A DNA stretch of 10,322 bases from Baffinella frigidus (Eukaryota; Cryptophyceae; Cryptomonadales; Baffinellaceae), in contig MU646499.1 of NCBI GenBank assembly GCA_026770585.1, positions 155,452 to 165,773 of the forward strand, given 5' to 3'. This document shows positions 1-5,397 of the stretch, piece by piece. Position 1 is the stretch's first letter. The number at the start of each line of letters is the position of its first letter. The notes under the pieces were generated by a model. It worked only from the letters and a program-made list of their open reading frames with translations, was not told where the DNA came from and made no database searches. Made by a program: the position numbers and the translations under genes.

Positions 1-190
1 CCCCCCCCCCCCCCCCCCCCCCCCCCTCCGGGTTCGGGTTTAGGATTTGGCTCCTGTCTGGAGTTTGGGTTCAGGGTTTGGCCACTGCCTGTTTCGGGTT
101 AAGGGTTTGGGTCTAGGGTTTGGTCCCTGTCCGAACTCCAAACCCCAAACCCCAAACCCCAAACCCCAAACCCCAAACCCAAACGACTAG
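1..190 (+). repeat. Poly-C run and telomere-like repeats that switch strand
   Basis: Twenty-six C are followed by G-rich heptamer variants (gggtttagg, tttgggt) at about 28-125. From about 138 to 183 the repeat is C-rich (ccccaaa). It is the end of the intron before exon A. The poly-C at the edge may be an assembly artefact. Confidence 0.8.
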
Positions 191-259
191 GTGGACCTCG
201 CTGGCTCGGAGCGCCTCGCCAAGTCGAAGGCGGAGGGCCAACAGCTCAAGGAGGCCCAG
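191..259 (+). CDS. Kinesin exon A (switch II)
   Basis: Preceded by a TAG acceptor (gactag) and followed by donor gtgtgt; 23 codons, phase 0 at both ends. It encodes [16 protein letters not shown] and then QQLKEAQ, the switch II region that contacts the nucleotide gamma-phosphate in kinesins. It joins directly to AINKSL of exon B, as in the family. Confidence 0.88.
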
Positions 260-3200
260 GTGTGTGCCACAATTTTTCAACAGTATCTTCTAATCAAATC
301 ATTAGTATCTTCTTATTAGATTATGAGTATCTTCGAGTGGAATCATTAGTGTCATCTAACGAAATCCAGCAGCTCAAGGAGGCCCAGGTGTGAGCGATGA
401 TTTTTCTCGGGGCGTTAAGGGGGTCAAGATACTAATGATTTTGTTACAAGATATTGCCGGTGTCAGAAGAAGATACCAACGATTTTATTAGAATCATATG
501 ATTGGATCTGTAGATCTATTCATTTTGGTTTGTTTAGAACGCGCAGCATACCCAAAACCCTGATTCGAAAAATCACGATGGGTGGCGGGGATAAACGATA
601 AACCCTAAACCCCAGACCCTAGACCCCAGACCCCAGACCCCAGACCCCAAACCTTAAAGCCTACAGCCTACAGCCTACAGCCTACAGCCTACAGCCTACA
701 GCCTACAGCCTTATTCTCAAACCTTAACCCAGACAATCAACAAAACTCTCTTGCTCTCAGACGTCTTCGTGGCCCTCTCAAAAACTCACGTTGGGTGGCG
801 GGGATCAGACCTAAACCCTAAACCCCAAACCCTAACCCAGGCCATCAACAAATCGCTCTCGGTGCTCTCAGACGTCTTTGTCACCCTACCCTAAGATACA
901 CAACCGTAAGATACCATTTTATGTTCAACCGAATTAGGGTAAACATACATACCCACAACATACACATACCCACAACACACACATCGTGGGGACCGCCGGG
1001 GGGTTATATCTGATGGGTGGGGTTGGTGTACAGGCGATCAACAAATCGTTGTCGGCGCTTTCGGACGTCTTCGTGGCGCTCTCGAAAAATGACATTAGGT
1101 GGCGGGGATAACCTAAACCCTAAACCATAAGTCCTCGCCCAGGCGATCAACAAGTCACTCCCGGACAAGTTTCTGGCGCTCTCTTGATTTCTTAGAATCA
1201 TGTGATTTGATCCTCATCTATTCATTATGTTGGTATAGTAAGCGCAGCATGCCAAACATCCTGATTCGGAAAATCACGTTGGGCGGCGGGGATAAAAGCT
1301 GAACCCGAATTGCTAACGCAGGCGATTAACAAGTCGCTGTCGGCGCTTTCGGACGTCTTCGTAGCCCTCTCGCGCAAGAGCGCACACATCCCGTACCGCA
1401 ACTCCAAACTCACCCACTTCCTCCAGCCCTGCCTCTCCGGGGAAGGTCCGTGCCTCCACACTCACCTTACTGCACTCTCACCTTACTGCACTCTCAGCTT
1501 AGTGCACTTTCAGCTTACTGCACTCTCAGCTTACTGCACTCTCAGCTTACTGCACTCTCAGCTTACTGCACTTTCAGCTTACTGCACTCTCAGCTTAGTG
1601 TCTTGTTTCGTGTTTAGGGCAGTGCGTCTTCTCTCGAGCGTGGTGTGTCGTTTCGTGTTGGGGGCTCAGGATTTGACGGGTCCTCTGCGGGCAAACTTCG
1701 TGACTCCACACTGTGTCTCCCGATTTTTTCATTAGGATTTACAGCTCGACGCGTCCTCTAACTTCTAGATGGTCCTTGGTCTGTAAATTCAGTACACAAA
1801 GGGCTCCAAAAAAGGTCTGACAGCTCCAAGCGTTTGCAACTAGTGGCATGCTCAACCCGGCGTGCGGGGTGCAGGCAAGGCGCTCCCACCTTTTTCCAAA
1901 GGCGCACCACGCCAGGCTCTTGGGTAGGGTATTCCAGGCGCGTTCTTGGAGCCATTAGCGAGTTCTTGGAGCCGTGTGTGCGGTCGTGTGTCCACATTTG
2001 GCCCAAAACAACTAAAAATTGACTTTAGAAATACCCCCCCCTCAAGAGCCCTGTGTGGATTCTGACCCCCAGGCGTGTTGTTGGTGCAGGCAAGGCGCTG
2101 GTGATTGCGAACCTCTCGCCGATCGAGGATTCCGCGCACGAGTCTCTCTGCACCCTCCGCTTTGCCTCCATGGTACACCAATCTAGCCAACCTCTAGGTC
2201 CTAGGCCCACACCCCTAGACTCTAGACACTAGACACTAAACCCTAGACACTAAACCCTAGGCCCTAGGCCCTAAACCCTAGACACTAAACCCTAGGCCCT
2301 AGGCCCTAGGCCCTAAACCCTAGGCCCTAAACCCTAGGCCCTAGGCCCTAGGCCCTAGGTCCTAAGCCCCAAACCCTTACCTGTCCGAGCCTACATGCTA
2401 CATCTCGTAGGCCAGCCTGTTTCCACCTCGGAAGCTGCTATCGACAGTCACAGAACCTGGCATCCTTTAACTGGCGAGAAGGCGCATTCGCCCTACCGTA
2501 CGGGACACTAAGCTGAGAGTGGAGACACGGACCCTTGGACCTGTCTAGGACCTGTCGGGGGTCAATCTTGACCCCCTCGCCACTTAAGGGATAGACAGCA
2601 GCATCGGCACGACTCCACAAACCCCACCCCTTCCCCCGCCCAGGCCCCTCAGCCACCGCTAGCAATCCCAAACCAATTTCAAAACGCGTTCCCACCCTCA
2701 CGGCCGCCTCAGAGCCCTATGTCTCGACCCACCTTGCCTTTTGGCTTGCCGCGGTCGTGTTTGACAATTCATTGAACCTCACCTGTGTCGACGTTTGAAA
2801 CGCGCTCCAACCCTCCCTAAACCCTGAACCCTGAACCCTAAACCCCAAACCCTAAACCCTAACCCCTAACACACAGGTCGGCTCATGCGAGCTGGGCAAG
2901 GCAGTGAAGCACACCACCGCCGAGCCCGCCGTAAACCCTAAACTCTAAAACCTAAAACCTAAACCCTAAACCCTAAACCCCTAAACCCTAAACCCTAAAC
3001 CCTAAACCCTAAACCCTAAACCCTAAACCCTAAACCCTAAACCCTAAACCAGGCGCGCCCACACACCGCGGACCCCTCCCTCCCCTCCGCCGAAAACGCG
3101 GTAGCAAAGGGCTCTAATGTCAAGGAGGTGAAGGGCTCAAGCGGCAAGGAGGCTGCGAGCAAGCGGGGGCCCCCGAGGTCCAACCCCTAAAACCTTACAC

Positions 3201-3955
3201 CTGATCCCTGAACCCTAAACCCTCACACCTAATCCCCAAACCCTAAACTCTAGACCTTAAATCCTGAAGGCGCTGCCTCCCTCGGGTTGACGGTCAGTCT
3301 TTTCTCAAGTTAACACGCTGGGGTTGCGGTGCAAATCCGTTTACTTTCGAGCGGGGAAGAGCCCCGGAGAAGCAAATTGGTGAGCTCATATAGACTGGGA
3401 TAGAGCTACAGGTTGGATGCCCCGCTGGGGGACGTTGACTGCAGTATGCCCGACGCACATTGCAGTGAGCTTGGATTTCAGATAGGGAGTGCTATCCACA
3501 GCGGGCTTCGAAGGGATTCCTGGATAACCCCTAAGCGATAAGACCTAGGACCCTACGGTAGGCAACCCGTAGGAACAAAGGGGAGTTCCTACGGACCAGG
3601 TAACGGAGACTCGGCCCGATTTGGGCCGAAAATCCCTTCGTGGCCCGCTGTGTGGGTGGTGATGCATCGATGCTGCCCCGCTTTCCCCTGCAGAAACGCT
3701 GCTCTCCTCCCCGTGGACGGGTACAGGGGTACCTCGCTGATAAGAAACTGCCCCCCCCCTAGGACCACCATAGGGCCCTAGGCATTGGCCTACTGAAGGG
3801 TCCTAGGAGGGGGCGCTTTCTTATGAGCGAGATACCCCTGTGAAGGGAGAGCACCAGGGTCCTGGGAGGACCCCTAAACCCTAAACTCTAAACCCTAAAT
3901 CAGGACCCCGTCCAAGCTGGCCCCGGCGGGGACTGCCAAGAAGGCCAAGAACTAG
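191..3955 (+). CDS. Kinesin-14-type motor protein, 3' part (six exons, 5' end outside window)
   Basis: Exons are 191-259, 1322-1445, 2090-2172, 2877-2930, 3053-3177 and 3904-3955; joined they give 168 codons plus TAG with every splice phase agreeing. The product is the end of a microtubule motor ATPase. DLAGSER (switch II) is followed by [42 protein letters not shown] and SCELGK, in the order found in kinesin motor cores. The YRNSKLT..LQPCL stretch, and a motor that ends only about 60 residues before the stop, fit the C-terminal-motor (kinesin-14, minus-end-directed) group. That subfamily call is inference from family knowledge. The tail is Lys/Ser/Ala/Pro-rich, ending in AKKAKN. All introns are GT-AG and most carry CCCTAAA-type satellite. 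The P-loop, switch I and stalk must lie upstream of position 1. Whether the gene is still expressed is unknown, but no exon is interrupted. Confidence 0.88.
296..441. repeat. AT-rich imperfect inverted repeat inside kinesin intron
   Basis: A 16-nt stretch, aaatcattagtatctt at 296-311, recurs as its exact reverse complement at 426-441. The left side also has three direct copies of agtatcttc (282, 304 and 327). The end-of-exon-A copy at 370-387 sits inside the loop, so the exon fragment may have moved with this AT-rich sequence. Confidence 0.65.
370..387 (+). pseudogene. Duplicate of the 3' end of kinesin exon A with its donor
   Basis: Eighteen nt, identical to the last 18 nt of exon A (242-259), encode QLKEAQ in frame. 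They are again followed by gtgtg, and preceded by cag at 367-369. The copy could in principle be recognised as an 18-nt in-frame microexon. It is more likely a decoy donor left by a duplication. Confidence 0.8.
481..594 (+). repeat. Direct repeat U, copy 1
   Basis: About 114 bp matching 1186-1297. Shared segments include tctattcatt, agcgcagcat, ctgattcg and ggcggggataaa. In both places the block runs into satellite or an exon B copy, so it belongs to the duplicated unit of this intron. Confidence 0.75.
659..707 (+). repeat. CCTACAG heptamer array, 7 copies
   Basis: Seven perfect tandem copies of gcctaca follow a tract of cccagac/ccctaga heptamers at 595-650. The unit has the same length as the CCCTAAA satellite, from which it may derive by base changes before expansion. 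Confidence 0.9.
733..786 (+). pseudogene. Degenerate copy B1 of kinesin exon B 5' end
   Basis: After an ag acceptor it reads [18 protein letters not shown], matching [19 protein letters not shown] of the true exon with one codon missing. It then leaves homology into ttgggtggcgggg plus satellite. The rest of exon B ([10 protein letters not shown]) is absent. Confidence 0.85.
841..894 (+). pseudogene. Degenerate copy B2 of kinesin exon B 5' end
   Basis: Preceded by ccctaacccag, it reads [17 protein letters not shown] and then a TAA stop at 892-894. The open frame stays recognisable over 17 codons, then homology is lost. If spliced in, it would end translation inside the motor domain. Confidence 0.85.
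1034..1111 (+). pseudogene. Degenerate copy B3 of kinesin exon B 5' end
   Basis: Preceded by gtacag. Its first 17 codons encode [17 protein letters not shown] exactly as in the true exon, with a few silent differences. It then runs into KNDIRWRG and a TAA in the conserved ggtggcggggataa tail. It is the best preserved of the four copies and looks most like a possible poison exon. Confidence 0.88.
1143..1187 (+). pseudogene. Degenerate copy B4 of kinesin exon B 5' end
   Basis: Preceded by cgcccag. It reads [14 protein letters not shown] and then TGA, so the SALS codons are lost and the middle has diverged. It is followed directly by the second copy of repeat U. Confidence 0.8.
1186..1297 (+). 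repeat. Direct repeat U, copy 2
   Basis: Matches 481-594, with shared blocks tctattcatt, agcgcagcat and ctgattcg and the common end ggcggggataaa. It lies just upstream of the intact exon B acceptor. The distance between the two copies is about 705 bp and spans all four decoy copies. Confidence 0.75.
1322..1445 (+). CDS. Kinesin exon B (alpha4-alpha5 region)
   Basis: Acceptor aacgcag, donor gtccgt; 41 codons plus 1 nt. It encodes [19 protein letters not shown], then [14 protein letters not shown] and LQPCLSGEG. These are the microtubule-facing loop 12 and alpha4-alpha5 motifs of kinesins. It is the only one of five related segments in this region that carries the full exon. Confidence 0.9.
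1467..1594 (+). repeat. 16-bp tandem array, 8 copies, at the start of intron B-C
   Basis: Unit ttactgcactctcagc with a few substitutions (agtg, ctttc, cacc); a ninth partial copy runs to about 1602. It begins 22 nt after the exon B end. Every unit ends in a ctcag-like sequence that resembles a weak acceptor. Confidence 0.92.
1868..1884 (+). pseudogene. Duplicate of exon C acceptor and first 10 coding bases
   Basis: The 17-nt sequence ggtgcaggcaaggcgct is identical to 2083-2099, which covers the exon C acceptor and the first 10 nt of that exon. Homology stops immediately after. It sits 215 bp upstream of the true acceptor and so acts as a decoy. Confidence 0.75.
1924..2040 (-). repeat. Dispersed repeat R, copy 1 (inverted relative to copy 2)
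   Basis: Its reverse complement aligns with 6706-6822. Shared anchors are the start ggggggtatttc, aaagtcaattt, ggctccaagaacg near the end, and the final tggaat.cc. The segment in between is diverged but similar in length. Confidence 0.6.
2090..2172 (+). CDS. Kinesin exon C (beta8, alpha6)
   Basis: Acceptor ggtgcag, donor gtacac. Two nt complete the Gly codon from exon B, then 27 codons follow: [18 protein letters not shown] and LCTLRFASM. This matches the conserved kinesin motif (TLM.VN.SP, then LRFA) near the end of the motor. The next exon starts in phase. Confidence 0.88.
2213..2378 (+). repeat. Mixed CCCTAAA/CCCTAGG heptamer satellite
   Basis: Heptamers in tandem alternate between ccctaaa, ccctagg and cactaaa. 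The pattern suggests local re-amplification of variants. The CCCTAGG unit is self-complementary in its core (cctagg), so this tract could fold. Confidence 0.9.
2504..2533 (-). repeat. Inverted copy of exon B donor plus one array unit
   Basis: The reverse complement begins ggtccgtgtctccac, matching the exon B donor sequence ggtccgtgcctccac at 1445-1459. It continues with tctcagcttagtgtc, which matches the end of the 16-bp array (1588-1603). It thus looks like the intron start with the array collapsed to one unit. Confidence 0.7.
2877..2930 (+). CDS. Kinesin exon D (motor end)
   Basis: Acceptor acacacag, donor gtaaac; 18 codons encode [18 protein letters not shown]. The S-CELGK motif follows LRFAS in C-terminal-motor kinesins and marks the end of the motor core. 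Confidence 0.85.
2931..3052 (+). repeat. Near-pure CCCTAAA satellite forming an entire intron
   Basis: This 122-bp intron between exons D and E is almost only ccctaaa heptamers from the gtaaac donor to the accag acceptor. The heptamer itself supplies ctaaac (branch-point-like) and the C-rich tract ahead of AG. Confidence 0.92.
3053..3177 (+). CDS. Kinesin exon E (tail)
   Basis: Acceptor aaaccag, donor gtccaa; 41 codons plus 2 nt. It encodes a low-complexity Ser/Ala/Lys/Pro tail (for example [18 protein letters not shown]) with no recognised domain. The unspliced reading would stop at TAA within the following satellite, giving SNP and a stop. Phase matching with 3904 supports splicing. Confidence 0.75.
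3497..3652. mobile_element. MITE-like inverted-repeat element
   Basis: The ends cacagcgggcttcgaaggg and, inverted, cccttcgtggcccgctgtg pair over about 22 bp with two mismatches; total length is 156 bp. There is a further internal palindrome ggcccgatttgggcc. No coding capacity, so it is non-autonomous if mobile. A target-site duplication is not clear. Confidence 0.65.
3723..3841 (+). mobile_element. Family M inverted-repeat element, copy 1
   Basis: Ends are acaggggtacctcgctgata and its inverted counterpart tatgagcgagatacccctgt, with subterminal aagaaa/tttctt. The core is aggaccaccatagggcccta. Length is 119 bp. Two relatives lie within the next 900 bp. The structure is that of a MITE or a folding RNA. 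Confidence 0.82.
3904..3955 (+). CDS. Kinesin exon F (C-terminus and stop)
   Basis: Acceptor aaatcag. One nt completes the AG of exon E, then [16 protein letters not shown] and TAG (3953-3955). The basic end resembles a nuclear-localisation or microtubule-binding tail. The stop region tcaagaactag recurs imperfectly at 4007-4017. Confidence 0.78.
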
Positions 3956-4013
3956 TCACTAAGTGGTCACTCAAGATTAACTTAAGCAACTTTCAACTTA
4001 AGCGCGTCAAGAA

Positions 4014-4141
4014 CTAGGTGTAGGGTGGGGGCGCCGGAAGGGCTCCCTTATGGGAGAGAGAGAGAGAGGAGAGAGAGAGCGCGCGAGAGAGAGAGAGAGA
4101 GAGAGAGAGAGCTAGGTGTAGCGTGGGGGCGTCGGAAGGGC
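4014..4141 (+). repeat. GA microsatellite between two 30-bp direct repeats
   Basis: The block ctaggtgta at 4014-4043 recurs at 4112-4141 with 2 differences over 30 bp. Between them a (GA)n run (4053-4111) is broken only by gcgcgc. The symmetry suggests duplication by slippage or a small insertion with flank duplication. Confidence 0.85.
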
Positions 4142-4161
4142 CCGCCTCATGATAGGCATAA

Positions 4162-4285
4162 AGGGGTACCTCGCTCATACGAAAGCCACCCCCTAGGACC
4201 CTACAGTAGGCCCAAGACTAGGGCCCTATGGTGGTCCCGGGGGGGGGGGGGCGCTTTCTTACGAGCAAGGTACAGGTGTACCCCT
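4162..4285 (-). mobile_element. Family M inverted-repeat element, copy 2
   Basis: Left end aggggtacctcgctcatac; right end mirrored, with an extra acaggtgt insertion. The core reads gggccctatggtggtcc, the reverse of copies 1 and 3, so the element lies in the opposite orientation. A run of 14 G sits next to the right arm. Confidence 0.78.
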
Positions 4286-4542
4286 GTAGGCCTGCCTCGA
4301 AAGGAGGGTGGGCTGTGTGAAACCCCCGGGTGGGGAGCGGGGGGGGGGCGGAGAAATGACGGACTGATTTAGAGACTTTACGTGTTGAGCATAGGAGGCG
4401 GCCGAGGTGGGTTTGGGTAGGATTAAAGGTGTGTCGCTCGCTTGCTTTTGCGCCTCCATGACTCTTCCTTCTCGCACCACCGCCTAGGTGGAGAACATTC
4501 TCTTACATACCCCACCGGGTGTACATACCCCGCTGGGGTACT

Positions 4543-4666
4543 GTACAGGGGTACCTCGCTCATAAGAAAACGCCCAGCCCCTGGGACCACCATAGGGCCC
4601 TAGGCATAGGGCTACTGTACAACGCCCAGGGGGTGGGCGTTTTCTTATGAGCGAGGTACCCTGTAC
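4543..4666 (+). mobile_element. Family M inverted-repeat element, copy 3
   Basis: Arms gtacaggggtacctcgctca and, inverted, tgagcgaggtaccctgtac pair over about 32 bp, including ataagaaaacgccca. The core gggaccaccatagggccc is as in copy 1. Best preserved arms of the three. Confidence 0.82.
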
Positions 4667-5077
4667 TTGAGAACCTGCTCTGTCGGCGGGGGGAAGACGC
4701 GACTTTGAAAAACGGGCAGGGGTGGGAGGTAGTCGACGCCCAGACGTCCTCGTTCGTGATATGAAGCGTGTACATGTGGAGTAGGGGGGGTGGGGGAGGG
4801 GGGAGAGAAGAGAGACGGTGGTTTGCTCGTTTAATAGAAGCGTCGTTCATGTTTCTGCTGAGTCAGTGCATCGCATGCTACTGAAGAGACGCGGCCGGCG
4901 TTTGTGACACACCAAGACGCGACCAGAGATGGACCTTTATAAATACTAACAGGGCCACCATGCCCCCCGAAAACCTACAGGGAGGGAATGCAAACACTAC
5001 GAAAGGAGACAGAGGCGCGAACACCCGTCTCCGAAACAGAAACGGGACGAATTAGGCGCCCCCCCAGGTGTGTCTTA

Positions 5078-5130
5078 GGCTAACTAGTTGGGCTAACTTA
5101 GGCTAGTTAGGCTAACTTGGGCTAACTAAT
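5078..5130. repeat. GGCTAACT short direct repeats
   Basis: Four ggctaact units and one ggctagtt variant lie in 52 bp, flanked on both sides by C/G homopolymer runs (gcgccccccc before, cgccccccgggggggcg after). No function is evident. Confidence 0.7.
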
Positions 5131-5340
5131 CGCCCCCCGGGGGGGCGGCCAGCGCGAGAGCCTGGAAAAACTGGCCGAATCGGCTACACGCTAGAAAGCA
5201 TGCTGTGAGGACTATCCGGGGATAGTCCTGGAGCCATTGGCTGAAGAATGCGCCCTACCGACACAAGCAGTGTCGGCCGCCGCCGCCACGATGGGAGAGG
5301 CGCCCGCGATGCCAGGAGGTCCCCGTAGCGGAGACGAAGA

Positions 5341-5374
5341 CCCATATATGTGGGTGAACCCCCACATATGTGGG
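5341..5374. repeat. Twin palindromes downstream of the minus-strand gene
   Basis: Perfect palindrome cccacatatgtggg at 5361-5374 and near copy cccatatatgtggg at 5341-5354. They lie 24-57 nt past the stop of the minus-strand gene, inside its likely 3' UTR, where they could form hairpins. A further palindrome, aggactatccggggatagtcct, lies near 5207-5228. Confidence 0.75.
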
Positions 5375-5397
5375 TCCCAGGGATAGCCACTAGGCGT

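Larger units (their letters stand above)
260..1321 (+). other. Kinesin intron A-B, about 1.06 kb, filled with exon-end copies and repeats
   Basis: Donor gtgtgt, acceptor aacgcag. It contains a copy of the end of exon A (370-387), four degenerate copies of the start of exon B (733, 841, 1034 and 1143), a duplicated block of about 112 bp (481-594 and 1186-1297), CCTACAG heptamers (659-707), and CCCTAAA/CCCCAGA tracts. Nothing else in it looks coding. Confidence 0.8.
2173..2876 (+). other. Kinesin intron C-D, about 700 bp
   Basis: It contains a mixed heptamer tract (ccctaaa, ccctagg, cactaaa) at 2213-2378 and a more unique segment at 2380-2815. A second CCCTAAA tract lies at 2815-2870, just before the acceptor acacacag. 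The middle holds a short hairpin (2557-2576), a diverged direct repeat (2678-2700 and 2795-2817, around aacgcg) and the inverted exon B donor copy at 2504-2533. Confidence 0.75.
3178..3903 (+). other. Last kinesin intron with two inverted-repeat elements
   Basis: Donor gtccaa, acceptor aaatcag. CCCTAAA-like heptamers occur near both ends (3183-3266 and 3872-3900). Between them lie about 220 bp without recognisable content (3270-3490), an inverted-repeat element (3497-3652) and family M copy 1 (3723-3841). Confidence 0.7.
3956..5397. other. Intergenic region, no gene recognised
   Basis: It separates the stop of the kinesin gene from the stop of the minus-strand gene, so the two genes converge here. 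It holds a GA microsatellite, family M copies 2 and 3, G-rich purine tracts (4782-4816), short GGCTAACT repeats and twin CCCACATATGTGGG palindromes. At 4960 an ATG in good context opens only 31 codons, which I do not call a gene. Confidence 0.65.

Noticed and set aside
659-707. CRISPR-like or other spaced array
   Set aside because: Heptamer and 16-bp units are directly tandem without spacers, and the genes are eukaryotic and spliced.
1310-1735. 141-codon plus-strand frame
   Set aside because: Only 1322-1445 is exon. After the donor it reads through the 16-bp array, giving a meaningless repeat peptide.
2931-3052. Real telomere end or subtelomere
   Set aside because: The heptamer tracts are short, internal, scattered through introns and followed by exons in frame, so they are interstitial.
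3270-3490. Possible RNA gene in the last kinesin intron
   Set aside because: No tRNA or snoRNA box pattern could be confirmed by eye; only a few short complementary stretches.
4025-4372. 115-codon frame with Arg-Glu repeats
   Set aside because: Produced by the GA microsatellite and a G-rich element; not a gene.
4960-5055. Small ORF of 31 codons with a good ATG context and a TATA-like tttataaata 13-23 bp upstream
   Set aside because: The TATA-like site is too close to the ATG to serve it, and the peptide has no similarity I recognise.
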